A stretch of 64,000 nt of DNA from Varanus komodoensis. Its lineage: Eukaryota > Chordata > Lepidosauria > Squamata > Varanidae. The stretch covers positions 1,326,390-1,390,389 of the forward strand of contig NW_025336481.1 of the NCBI RefSeq assembly GCF_004798865.1. Direction: 5' to 3'. The notes beneath the pieces are model-generated. The model searched no databases. It was not told the DNA's origin and saw only the letters and a program-made list of their open reading frames with translations. Both the position numbers and the translations under genes were made by a program. Below are positions 1 to 10,356 of this stretch, in pieces; position 1 is the first letter of the stretch; each line of letters begins with the position of its first letter.

Positions 1-1152
1 GTTTCACTGTCATATTGCCTAGCAATGGGGAAACTTTTCCTGATGTCTAGCCTGACTCCTGGCTGTCACAGCGTGACTTGATTATTCCGTGTCCTGCACT
101 CCGGCATCAGCGAGAAGGGATCCTGGCCTTCCTCTTTGTGGCAGCCTTGGAGGGACTTCTAGAGGGACACCATGTCCCCCCTCAGTCTTCTCTTCTCAGG
201 GCTGAACATGCCCAGTTCCCTCAGTCTCTCCTCTCAGGGCAGTGCTTCCAAGCCCTGGATCATTTTTGTCACCCTCCGCTGGACTCTTTCTCATTTCCCT
301 GCATCTTTCTTAAACCTTGGTGCCCGGAACTGGACACCGCACACCAGGTGAGGTCTGACTAGTGAGGAGTATAGAGGAACCACTACTTCTTGTGATTTGG
401 CTAGCAGGGACTTTCTCTGACGCCCCTCCCTCAGTTTCCGTGTTCCCGCTGAGCTTATCCTCAGCCTAGCTGGGGGCAAATGCTTTTTCCCAGCAACCAG
501 AAGAGCACGCCTGTTGCAACGCAACATCATCTTTGGGGCGGCTTGGCTTTGAGTGGGGGGCCGAGGCTTCCCGCACGAGCTGAGGGTGGCAGAAGGGGCT
601 TGCCGACGTGGGTCGAGAGGGGCCTCACGCGTCGCGATCCTCCCCGGTGAGGTGGCCGTGAGCGTCCCCATGCACTCCTGTACTTCAGACATTACAATGG
701 GGGGCCCACGCTGTGTGTGACGCAGAGGGCCGGAGCGAGAACGTGACCACAGGCGATGAGCGCCGGGTGAGAAAGAGGGTCTGGGCAGTGATCCAGAGTG
801 CAGAGGCGATGAGGAGGCTCCCGTGGGCGCCAACAGCTGTGGGTTCAGAGGCGTCCTGAAGCACTCTGAGGCTCAGTGAGAGCCTGCAATGAAGAGTCGC
901 CCACCTGTCGGACAGGTTGCGTGTTCCTGCGACGGGTCCTGCCTCCCACAGCACCTGCGTTGCGGGAAGCCCGGCACAGCTTCTCCACCTGCCAGACTTG
1001 CACCTGAACCCACAGAATTTGCCCACCCAGCACTTAGTCTAGGGATGTGCGTGTTGTGTGCAGAAGAAGAAAAGCAGCCCTCTTTGCACGGCTTTGAGGC
1101 TACAGGCAGGATTTCGCAGGCATGTCGACCGCTGTGTCTTTTTCCCCAACAG
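1..1152 (+). other. DUSP15 intron, with an old LINE fragment
   Basis: This is intronic sequence before the last DUSP15 exon. I find no earlier DUSP15 exon here. About the first 430 bases are a CR1-type LINE fragment (separate entry). The rest is moderately GC-rich and shows no feature I recognise. Confidence 0.6.
60..430. mobile_element. CR1/L3-type LINE fragment
   Basis: The stretch around 300-400 (GGTGCCCGGAACTGGACACC, then CAGGTGAGGTCTGACTAG and GAGTATAGAGG) follows the widespread sauropsid CR1/L3 repeat consensus as I remember it. It is diverged and has no open reading frame of note, so it is an old, dead fragment inside the DUSP15 intron. The exact subfamily is not determined. Confidence 0.6.
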
Positions 1153-1368
1153 ATCCACCGGCAACTCGAGCGCAAGTACGGCAAAGGCCCTTTTAATGAC
1201 GACAAGGACCTCCGGGCTCTGCTGCCGCCGGGCAAAAGGGGCGACCCCTCCAGGGCTGCTGGGGTGCTGCAGACGCGGGTGCCGCGGAGCCGGAGCACGA
1301 AGCACACCGGTCCGTTCCTGCTGCGTGTGAAGCAGACCTTCTCCTGCCTCCCCGGCTGCCTGAAGTGA
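1153..1368 (+). CDS. DUSP15: DUSP15 last coding exon (partial gene, 3' end)
   Basis: This is the C-terminal 71 codons plus stop of dual-specificity phosphatase 15 (VHY), a small N-myristoylated protein phosphatase. A pyrimidine-rich tract ending CCCCAACAG gives the splice acceptor at 1151-1152, and the frame opens at once. The protein begins IHRQLERKYGKGPF and has DKDLRALLPPGKR; these match the human segment around RRQLEERFGESPF and EELRALLPLCKR as I remember it. Near the end LLRVKQTFSCLPGCL matches the human tail LLARVKQTFSCLPRCL. The catalytic HCxxGxxR domain lies in upstream exons outside the window. The stop comes a few residues earlier than in human, so the basic RKGGK end is missing. 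The gene points towards IRF10. The identification rests on recalled sequence but is specific to this family. Confidence 0.9.
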   Translation: MHRQLERKYGKGPFNDDKDLRALLPPGKRGDPSRAAGVLQTRVPRSRSTKHTGPFLLRVKQTFSCLPGCLK

Positions 1369-2680
1369 GCCCTGCGGGCCGAAATCCGGCAAGGGATGAG
1401 CTATCCACTGGTGCCGCAAGGGGGAAGGACAGGGCATGGCCCCTGGTGGCCACGTCGGACTGCCGGACTCGCCCGCCTTCCTTCCTTTCACCTGCAGAGA
1501 CACAGCTCAGTGCCAAAGGAGTCGGCCTCCCAGACGGTCAACTGGGAGGAATCCCAAATAGTCACCGGAGAGTTTCTGACCCCAAAGCCTCATTGGTAGC
1601 AAATCACACCCAGCTGCAGTGCCAGGTCTGGAACGAGACGACCTCCGCTGGTCTGAGACTTGCCCAAGGTGAATTCCCAGGCAGGAATCCTTCAGGATTC
1701 GCAGACGAAAGACACGCCGAAAGGAAAAGCTCGAGGGTGGTGGTGCTCACAAGGCAAGGGGCTCCACCAGATGGTCCCTCAGGCCGCGTTTGTGCGCAGG
1801 TGTCGAAATGGCAGGAGGACGTGGAGCAAAATAGCCATTGGCAGGTGGGCCCCAAGGCCCGGCCTGTGCACCCGCTTGGACAGCTGCACACAGGCCGAAT
1901 CGCGGAGGGTCGCGCGCGGTGAACGAGCGGCTCCTGCCGCAATTCTCTGCTGCGCCAACTCTTCAGGCGCGTTAGGCGTGAGCGTGGCAGCTGCACCATC
2001 ACGGGCCGAGCAGGTTATCGCTAGCACCCCCGTCCATTTTCCTTGCCACGGGAGGAGGGGCCCCAGGCCCAAGTCGCCGCTGGAGCCGAGCCGCCTCTCT
2101 CCTCACGGCCTGCCCCGCTCTCTGCTGCACCCCTGGAGCAGGTGAAATCGCAGGAAGCCGCCAGGGCAAGATCCAGACCGGAGAAGAGAAACAAGCCCAT
2201 GTGCTCCACTGACTTCCCACGGGACTGATCCAGGAGCCCCGGGAGAGCACCCGCTTTGAAAAGGGCTACCTGGGGTCTCTCCATCTCGCAGGAAGCAAAC
2301 AGAGACGCCACCCCCCCGCCCCACCCAGTATTTACTGGCCCTTCAGAGTGACTTGGCAACCCCACTCGCTCTGCTCAAGGAAGGCTCGTAACAGATGCGT
2401 GGCTCCAACAAGCAGGGGAAGACTCCGCCGCCGTGCCACTAAGCTCACCCTGCTGTGCACCTGTGTCAGCCGCAGGGCACTTCCTGCCAGCTTCTCCTTT
2501 CCAAGAAACTCATGGCGAGAGCAGCTGCCATGCCCCAAGCAGGGCTGGGTTTCGGCTCTTGTGTCAGGTGCCCAAAGGCCTTCTGGAATTCCCCCAGCGG
2601 AGCCCGGCTGGAGAGAGCGTCAGGTGCCTGCGTCACTGGAGGTTTGTTCCACCCAAATAAATGGAAACGGAAAATGAGTG
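1369..2680 (+). other. Probable DUSP15 3' untranslated region
   Basis: The sequence after the DUSP15 stop is moderately GC-rich and free of recognised repeats up to an AATAAA at 2656-2661. That motif is the first good polyadenylation signal downstream, so the 3' UTR is probably about 1.3 kb. Transcript data would be needed to fix the end. Confidence 0.45.
2656..2661 (+). promoter_or_regulatory. Candidate DUSP15 polyadenylation signal
   Basis: A canonical AATAAA lies about 1.3 kb after the DUSP15 stop. GT-rich sequence follows within 50-60 bases, as expected for a cleavage site. Confidence 0.45.
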
Positions 2681-2699
2681 AGCGCATGACCGTGGTTAG

Positions 2700-4860
2700 C
2701 AGGTCTAAGCGACGACATTTCCCCGCTGTGTGTGCACACGCCGCATCTCCCGCAAAGCTCCTGTGAGCGCCAGGTCTGGGTTTGCCTCCTGGGTGATGTG
2801 CCAGTGTGGGCTGAGAGCAGCTCCCTTAGTTGGGCTTCCTGCAAGCGAGGCGCTAGTTTAATAACCGCCTTATATGGCCCATAAAAATATAACCCATAAC
2901 CTAATTGTGCAGTTAAAGATTGGTCACATCCCGTCAACAATGGGCAGCCCTATCAAACACCCAGTTTATGAGAACTGTAAAATCAAGAGAAATTCCAAAA
3001 TCCACCAACATGTCTGGCATATAAAATATCAAAAATGTCATACAAGTGGGAGGATGAGTAAAAATTGCCTTGGCATTAAAGCGACAGACTCTGTGTTCGT
3101 TCACAGCCTTAAAAGGAGGTAAGAGGAATTGCAGACTTCACTGCAGGCCTGCATTTGTACCCAAAAATACGCCCCAGTGTTCAGCGGGGCCCTGCTCCCA
3201 GCTGTGTGTGCAGCTGTGCCTTCAGTTGGGAATATATAGATTTTCTTAAATCTGTTCCTCTCACATCCCTCTGATCGTCAGGTGTTCCGTCCCGTGTTCA
3301 TAGCTGAAATTTATTCTTTTTGTAATAACTAGAAAAGCTGATAATGGAACATGCTTTGTTTCTGGCTCTAACATATACAAAAAGAGCAGTTTCAGGGATG
3401 ATGCTAAGATAGGTTTAGAACCTGTGAAACTTAATGTAAAATGGTAAGGAGTCTTGATGCTTTTGTTTGTTATAGCATTGTTTTCTTGCATTTCTAAGAG
3501 CAAAATACTTCTCTGAAAGATAAAGAAGTGTACATCTGCACAAATGCTCAAATTCCCCCCAAATCTACATTTTCATGCTTCAGCCTGTGGTGGAAAATAC
3601 ACGTTTGTCAGTTTTAAAAGCTGTTTGTACTTTGTACAATAACCATCTTAGAAGGCAAAAAACCAGTTTGAAAGTTTGCAAAATCTGTGTAACTCAGAAA
3701 AAGCAATCCACAGAAAACCTGTGGGCTCAATCTATAGAATCCTAAAATTGGAATCCATTGCAAATTTCTCTGACATTCTGGTTTTCCTGGCATTTCAGCT
3801 TTAAGAGGTGGGCACCTCATGGCCTTCCTGCAGCTCCCATTTAGATGGGTCTGAAGCTCCCATTGGTACTAACCAGCCAAGTCATTGGGAATAATTATGG
3901 AAGTTGTAAGCCAAAACCTCTGGAGGGTTGGAAGTTGTCTGCCCCTGTTCTGCTAGCTGCATATTCAGACTGCATCTAGGAATGCTGGGAGAAAGGACTA
4001 TGCATTGGCTGATTCTCCTGCGTTTGGAAATATTAAATTCCAGCATTCACTCAGCTCCATGTAGGACTCTGAAAGACTGGAGGCCCGCTATCTCTTCTGA
4101 CATTCTGCCTTACGAATGTGAACAAAACCAATATTTTTCTGCTCCTGCTTTGCACTTGTTGAAGAATCTTAAAGAATCTTAAAGAACTTGCAAGTTTCTT
4201 GATCCAGCTGCAGCTTTCTGCATTTCTGTGTGGACTGACATGATTCCCTGTGTTTTGTATGTAATACAAAGGCTGAAATGGATTACATAAAGCGGTATAC
4301 ATGCCACATACGCAGAAAAAAGCCAGTTCTTCATGGCCTTTATCCCAGGGACAGCCATAACAATTGCACTTCCTGGAAAAATAAAAGCAAAGATGTGAAA
4401 GAGAACCGAGCAAGTTTTCATTATTTGAAGAAGGCCTGCTAGCAGGTGCTGCTCCATTTCTTTGCAGCTTGCTCCAGAGGGCAAACCTCGCTGTAGGGAA
4501 CATCCGGAGGCCTTCGTCCATTGAGCAAGGTAGCCAGCAAGCCTAAGAAACAAGCCTTCTCCCTGGCTGGCTGGGAAATGCTGGGAATTTGGGGAATATT
4601 TTTCCTATCTAAACATGCGCAGGTGTGCAGCTTCACACACATGCCATTTTTCTGGGGCATTCCAAGCAGCCCGAACAGACAAGCAATTCAAAACAAGGTG
4701 GGCTATAAGGCCAATACAGTGGTTATGACACAAACACTATCCTGTTACCCTTTGACCCAATGCGAGGACCTTGAACATTGGATAATGTTTGACTCTGGGC
4801 AAGCAGCCCTTGGCTGATCCAGTCAACTGGCAGCATTTGCTCAGTCAACTGAACACCCCT
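2700..4860. other. Intergenic, mostly AT-rich, no gene recognised
   Basis: This interval is markedly more AT-rich than the gene-bearing parts. The longest open frames are short (about 80-150 codons) and have no recognisable protein similarity. Around 4150-4180 there is a minor AAAGAATCTT duplication. It may contain old repeats or conserved noncoding sequence, but I cannot name any. Confidence 0.5.
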
Positions 4861-4862
4861 GA

Positions 4863-5214
4863 CCCTAATATAGGGCAAAAGTTACTTTGAAAAGAGGGTG
4901 ATTTTGAAAAAGCCCTCCTTGAGTAGTTTTTTCTGCACAGCTCATCATTTCTGCTCATTCTAAGCACATTCCAACCATCAGAATCATGCCAACCATCAAA
5001 ATCATGCCAGGGCACCTCATTTTTCTAACCCTAACCCTACCTTGGAGCACACTCCTAACCCTAATATTCGGGTACAGTTCCATTGAAAATAATGTGATAT
5101 TGAAAAAGCCTTCCTCGAGTAGCTTTTTCTGCACAGCTCATCATTTCTGCCCATTCTAAACACATTCCAACCATCCACACCATGCCAGGACACCTCCTTT
5201 TTGTAACCCTAACC
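4863..5214. repeat. Tandem duplication with interstitial telomere-like CCCTAA motifs
   Basis: Two imperfect copies start at 4863 and 5059, a period of about 196 bases. The second copy is shorter. Each opens with CCCTAATAT, passes through TTTCTGCACAGCTCATCATT and CATTCCAACCATC, and ends near CTAACCCTAACC-like motifs. Inside the first copy the piece around CCAACCATCAAAATCATGCC is itself doubled. The CCCTAA motifs match the vertebrate telomere repeat in CCCTAA orientation. Confidence 0.8.
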
Positions 5215-5615
5215 CAGTGATGGTGAACCTTTTAGAGACCGAGTGCCCAAACTGCAACCCAAAACACACTTATGTATCGCAAAGTGGCAACACTGCAATA
5301 AAACCTGAAAACTGAGGTTTTTAGTTCAGAAGAAACAACTCGCAGCCAGTCCAAGCAAATTTATATGTATGTGTGTACTTGGCAATGCACTGACTGGCCA
5401 TGCGAAAGCTCGAATGAGTCGCACCAAATGAGTCGCGGCACGTGACGTCATTGCCTGGCTCCACCACTCCTTTCCGAGCGTGCGCACGGCCCCTCTGTGC
5501 GCTGTTTTCTGATGCTCGGCTGCTGGGGCGATGCTGGGGCGACTTGGCTCGCGTGCCGACAGAGGGGGCTCTGCGTGCCCGCTGTGGCACATGTGCCATA
5601 GGTTCGCCACCACTG
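5215..5615. mobile_element. Non-autonomous hAT transposon (SPIN-like)
   Basis: The element begins CAGTGATGGTGAACC and ends GGTTCGCCACCACTG, near-perfect terminal inverted repeats of about 15 bases. The interior begins TTTTAGAGACCGAGTGCCC and ends with GCACATGTGCCATA, which resembles the SPIN group of hAT elements as I remember it. At about 400 bases it carries no transposase. Its left end abuts the telomere-like repeat. I see no clear 8-base target duplication, so one flank may have changed after insertion. The hAT call is firm; the SPIN name is from memory. Confidence 0.8.
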
Positions 5616-5619
5616 TGCT

Positions 5620-6540
5620 GGGGCTTCGTGTTCAGGCTTGCCTTTCTAGGATATGGCTGGGAATACCCAATTATCCACCCCCAGTGCCAGGAAGCCCTCT
5701 GTCCCACCTGCCTGCATTCCAGAAGGATCTCTGCTCCGTTCTCCTCCCACAATTTTCATCCCATCCTTTAGTGTGATGCCAAGCCTTTCCTCTCTTTGCA
5801 TCAGTTGTGCAATAAAACCGGATTAATAGATCCGTCTCTCCGTGTGTTTCAAATATTGTTTTTGCCATTACATTAAAGGTCTCCAAGGGAGCGGCTTAGT
5901 GGGAAATACTGCCCTCATCAGTAAACGATCCCTCATTGATCCCTCAGGGAGCGCTCATCCAGCTGGTCAACGGGAGCCGAGGGCATGGAATGTGTTGCTG
6001 CATCGTTTCGGCCGTATGCTTGTGGAAGTGCGACTGAAGGCCAGAATTGTGCCAGCAGCCCATGTCCTTCCCGGTCTTAATCCCTGTGCAGCATGTGCTG
6101 TGTGCCCATTCAGAGACGGCCCTCGCCTTGTCCGGATCCGCTCAGGAGCCCCCGCAGCCTTGATAGTCAGAAATGCCCCTGTGAAAGGTGTTCAATTATT
6201 CATCCCGGCTAATTGCTGTGTGGCGCCTGAAACGCACATGAATGCTCTTGCCATTAATCGGCCCATCAGCCTGAGAGCGGCTGGATGAGGCTATCCGTCT
6301 CGACTCGGCAGTTCGGCTTCTGCTCCTCCTTTCACGATCAACCATCTTGTAGCCGCTGAGCTTGAACCGGCTCCTGTGCAAATGGATGGAAGCGGTGCTT
6401 GCAAAGGCAGCTCTGCAAGGGCTCCCACAACTCTTCCTGGCGGCCCCCGCCGTCCTTTACAGCTGGACACGCGGCTGTGCCCTGTGGAACCGCAGCGGGA
6501 GCGGGAGCCGTTCCGACGGGGCCCTGGAAGCAGCCAGTCT
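5620..6540. other. Unique intergenic sequence, possible conserved noncoding element
   Basis: No repeat family is recognised here. Between about 5840 and 6290 the base composition is balanced and there are several homeodomain-type TAAT cores, for example GGCTAATTGC and CCATTAATCGG. This suggests, without proving it, a regulatory element between DUSP15 and IRF10. Confidence 0.3.
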
Positions 6541-6542
6541 CC

Positions 6543-7057
6543 AGAGGAGGCCCCTGGCCGTCTGGACCAGGGGTGTGGAACCCCGAGGCCAGGATGCAGA
6601 TCTGTCGCTCAAGGGAGAGAATCGTTTCTTCGAATGCTGCACCTGGCTTGCTTGGATGCCATCCTTTAATTAAGCCTTTGCCACTTCCCTTTGAGGAGGG
6701 CTTTCTCTGCGGTGGCGCCCAACCTATGGAATTCACTCCCCAAAGAGGTCCGCCTGGCACCGTCGTTACTGGTTTTTCGGTGCCAGGTAAAGACCTTTTT
6801 ATTTAAACATCATTTTAATTGTTAAAATATATGATCTGGCCAGGGCAACTTCTTCTTCCTTCTCTTTTCTCCTCCTATATTATTTATTTACTTATTTTAT
6901 ACTGATAATTTTAATTTTATATTATTATGTTTGTAACTCAATGTATTTTTTGTATTTTTGTATTTAATGGTAATTTATTATGTGCTATTGTATTTCAATG
7001 TATTTTATTGTGTTGTAAGCCGCCCCAAGGCTTCGGCAAGGGGCAGCATAGAAATGT

Positions 7058-7099
<42 letters not shown>

Positions 7100-7100
7100 T
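6543..7100 (+). mobile_element. L2/CR1-type LINE 3' end with (TAA)n tail
   Basis: The segment reads through GGCGCCCAACCTATGGAATT and an AT-rich 3' part to GTAAGCCGCCCCAAGGCTTC, then the TAATAA tail at 7059-7099. This is the typical 3' end of squamate L2/CR1-like LINEs that finish in a triplet microsatellite. The same end occurs reversed near 62515-62600. It is 5'-truncated, with no intact coding. Confidence 0.65.
7059..7099 (+). repeat. (TAA)n microsatellite
   Basis: About 13 units of ATA/TAA form the tail of the LINE 3' end just upstream. Confidence 0.95.
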
Positions 7101-8690
7101 GCCCTGAGCACCATCTTTTTTCACAGAAAGGTGGGGTGGGAGTAGCTAACGGCACAGCCCCACACGGGTCCCCAGTCGCAGCAGCGGCTGACACACAGAG
7201 GGCATTCCGGGGATCTGCTACCTGAACACACACAGAATCGTGGCCTCCATCATGTTCCCCAGGGATCCCCATCTGGCCTTCTGGGATTCCCAAGATGGCA
7301 GCCCTTCTTTCATCTGCCCTGCAATCATTTGAAAATGTCCCACCTTTTGTAGATTTTCCTCCCTTTCAAAAAAAGTAGCCGAGCCTCTTCTAAAGCTTAT
7401 TCTGTGAAAGTAAGAGCTTTCTTATCCCTTGTGGCCCTGCCCGTTTGGCCTTTCATCCCGCCCCCTTGTTCTTAGCCCCACCCACACAGAGAGGCAGCCC
7501 CCAGGGGCTCTTCAAAATGGAATTCACCTGGGCCAGACAGGCAAGCAGGTGCTCTTCATGGACTCAGGTTCCCCAACACTTAAGTAGATTTACTGGGGAT
7601 TCAGCTGTGATCCCTTATCATTCTGCTCAGATTTCTTGTCAGTTGTTTAGCTGAAATGAGCAACCAAGGAAAGAGCATCTTTCCACCAAGGTGCACACCG
7701 ATTCTTAGCTGGCGCATGTGCCCCTGCACTCAGGTGGGGCACTGATAACGACTCATCACCTTTGGTCTCTAGCCACTTTGTCTTGGTCACATGCCCACCT
7801 CAGCCCAAACAATCAGGGAGCCGACCTTGCTGGGCACGCTCCCCTACATCACCCACCAGACAGAGCCCCGTTTCATGGAGCAACTCAACACACCACAGGA
7901 TCTAGCAGGATCCAAACCAAGGGCCAGAAAACGGTCACTTACAGGTTGGCAGGGCGCTCTGCAAGGGTGAGGTTGGTTGTTGAGTTATTCCTGTCCTAAG
8001 TCAGCGGCGTCCCACTGGAAGGAATAGCACAGGAAGCCACGACATGACAGCAAAAGTCAGGGAGTCCTGCTTTCTGAGCGGCCAGCCCCAGTTCTTGGGG
8101 CCTCCAGAGTGCTTTTTCAGAGAGTTGCCAGAGCAGGCCCGTTGCTCAGGCATGTGCGTAGCTAGTCAGGAAACACTGCTTCCGTCATACACCTGGCAGC
8201 GCAAAGGCCACAGGACCCCTAGAAGCAGGACCCACAATACTAATCAGACGGCAGAGACACGTGCTAAACACATCGATGTGCAGGATGCGCAATCTGTGGC
8301 TGGTGGGCCCTTGGCCACTTTGCGGCCGAGTGCCGCCGACTTTGACGCAGCCGTGGCAAAACAAACAACCCGCAGCGGTTTTTCTTTAAAACGAGAAGTG
8401 CCGCCCCGCCTCTCGTTGGCAAAAAGAGCTGTCTTCCCAGAAAGCTCCCGGGAGCACGCATCTGTTTTCCTACAGGGCAGGTTTTAAGGGGAAATGGCTG
8501 GGTTTTTGGTGCTGCTATATTGGTGAAAAATTGGTGGGGAGGATGGCGCCCCCTGGTGGTCTCAGGGGGTGCAGCATTTTGGCAGGGAGGCGGCTGCCCT
8601 CTGGCGGAACTGACCATGCCTGCCCTTGAGCCGCGGACGGCCCTCCTCGTGGGTCACACGTGAGGTCGTGATCCTGTTGCTCCCGTGGTG
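7100..8690. other. Intergenic sequence, no feature recognised
   Basis: The sequence is mixed in composition. The open frames are short and unrecognised, and I can support no gene, RNA or repeat here. Confidence 0.5.
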
Positions 8691-8695
8691 CAGCG

Positions 8696-8870
8696 AGAGC
8701 CGCCTGGGCTAGTGGTTAGGGCGCGGGACTGAGGGGCGGGAGACCCACGTTCTGATCCCAACTCAGCCAAGAACTCAGCGGATGACTTGGCCAGTCGCCG
8801 ACTCTCAGGCTGAACTACCTCAAAGGGTTGTTGTGCGACTCAAAAGAAGGAGAAAGCGGTTCATGCCTGG
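8696..8870 (+). mobile_element. Sauria-type tRNA-derived SINE
   Basis: A tRNA-like head has an A-box-like TAGTGGTTAGGGCG and a B-box-like GTTCTGATCCC. The body follows the squamate SINE consensus with GGATGACTTGGCCAGTCGC and GGGTTGTTGTGCG. The copy is diverged. Confidence 0.75.
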
Positions 8871-9780
8871 TGCCTTGCAGGAGGACGAAGCTGGAATATC
8901 AATGTCACACTAATGCAGTGACTCCAGGCACCATCTGGGCCATTCGGTAGACACGTTTAAATCTGTCTGAAACCGCGGGAGGGGCTCGGGTAGGTCACGC
9001 AGTCCAGGCGGAGGTTCAGAGCAGAGAACCCGGAGCGAGGAGGCTGCAGCGGAAGGTCCGCCCAGCCTCTGCCGGGCCCCTCCAGCAAGGGCGAGAGACG
9101 CAGCGCGGGGGGAGGTCTCCCTCCCCGCACTGAACGGCCCTTACCATTTTCTTCCAAGGAGGATTTTCGGTACGTGGCCAGAAATGCAGCAGGAACACTA
9201 ACTTGGGAAACCGAGCAGCGGGGCCGGCGAGGCCCGCGAACCTCAGGCAGGGGCAGCCCCCTCCCTGCCCCCCGAGGATCGTCCCCTCAGACGGAGGTCC
9301 TCGCGTGCCCCTGTCCCTGGCGCAGCGCCTCATGGCCATTCCGCCATTCGGAAGGGACAGCAGGCGGCAAGGGGCTTGTGCATCCAGAATGGCAAGAAGT
9401 CCGACAGATGCGCTGCGCCCCCGGCTGGGGAACCTCCCATGGACCCCCGGCCCTTGCAAAGCAGCCCAAAGCTCCGGCCCGTCTTCCGCTTGACGCGGCT
9501 GCAGCCCGAGAAGAATCGCGCGCAAGCTCCCGCTCCCGGGCTCCTCGCCCGCGGTGCTCGCCGCTGCGCCACGGGCGCTTTGCGGGCCCGTCCCACCGCC
9601 GGGACGTCCACGCCCCGCAAGGCGCCGAGAGCGAGGGGCCCCAATCCAGCTCTGCCCGGCAGCCGCCTCCGGGCTCCCAGAGAGCCGGCACCGCGACCTG
9701 CCCGAGCGAGCCCGCCGGCGCTCGCCGGGAGCATCACCTCCCGCCGGCGCCCCGGACCCGAGCAAGGGGAAGGGAGAAGC

Positions 9781-9790
9781 GAAAGCGAAA
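9781..9790 (+). promoter_or_regulatory. ISRE/IRF element GAAANNGAAA
   Basis: The exact sequence is GAAAGCGAAA, followed by GCGCC. It is the two-half-site core bound by IRF proteins. It lies about 390 bases before the IRF10 start codon and 13 bases from an oppositely oriented site. Confidence 0.6.
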
Positions 9791-9803
9791 GCGCCCACGT
9801 CTC

Positions 9804-9813
9804 TTTCGGTTTC
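9804..9813 (-). promoter_or_regulatory. ISRE/IRF element on the minus strand
   Basis: The plus strand reads TTTCGGTTTC, which is GAAACCGAAA on the minus strand, a second exact GAAANNGAAA core. With the site at 9781 it forms an inverted pair in the IRF10 promoter, as expected for an interferon-inducible or self-regulated gene. Confidence 0.6.
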
Positions 9814-10182
9814 GCCGGTCGCGGCTCGACCCGCCGCCCAGGCAGTGGCGAGCAGCTTTCTGGGGAGGTGGCCACGGCCCGGAGGTGCCCACGCCAGTGC
9901 AGGGCGGGCGCAGCAGGCAGCGAGTGCCGGGGCTGTCCACGTCCCCGCCCCGCGTGGGTCCGCGAGCGCCGAGCGGCGCCGAGAGAGGAAGGAGACCGCA
10001 CTCCCGGCCCGGGCAGCGGCAGTCCCGCCGCTCGGTGGGCGCTCCCCTTCAGGCGCGGAGGCGAGCGGAGAGCCCGCTCGGCGCGCAGTGGCGTCTCCCG
10101 CTGGCCCGGGCGCAGGCAGCGCCTTCGCGGACGCGCGCGAGGGTGCGCGGGGCGGGAGCCCCTCCACCCGCGGCTCCGGCAC

Positions 10183-10356
10183 ATGGCTGAAGCGGGCCCC
10201 CCCATGCGGCTGAAGGAATGGCTCATCGCCCAGGTGGAGAGCGGCGGGTACCCGGGTCTGTGCTGGGAGGACCGCGAGAAGAAGGAGTTCCGTATCCCCT
10301 GGAAACACGCCGCCAAGCAACACTACCGGCAGCAGGAGGACGCGGCGCTCTTCAAG
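10183..10356 (+). CDS. IRF10: IRF10 coding exon 1
   Basis: Residues 1-58, from MAEAGPPMRLKEW to EEDAALFK; the exon ends in phase 0 at donor GTACGC. A second in-frame ATG at codon 8 could also serve as a start. The first is preferred because it gives the longer N-terminus and has G at +4. Confidence 0.92.

Noticed and set aside
8696-8760. tRNA-like head with A and B boxes
   Set aside because: It is followed by the conserved SINE body and lacks a proper cloverleaf, so it is a SINE promoter rather than a tRNA gene. The same holds for the other SINE heads.
9376-10182. In-frame extension upstream of the IRF10 start codon
   Set aside because: The frame stays open by composition only. IRF proteins of this subfamily begin a few residues before the first tryptophan of the DNA-binding domain, which fits the ATG at 10183.
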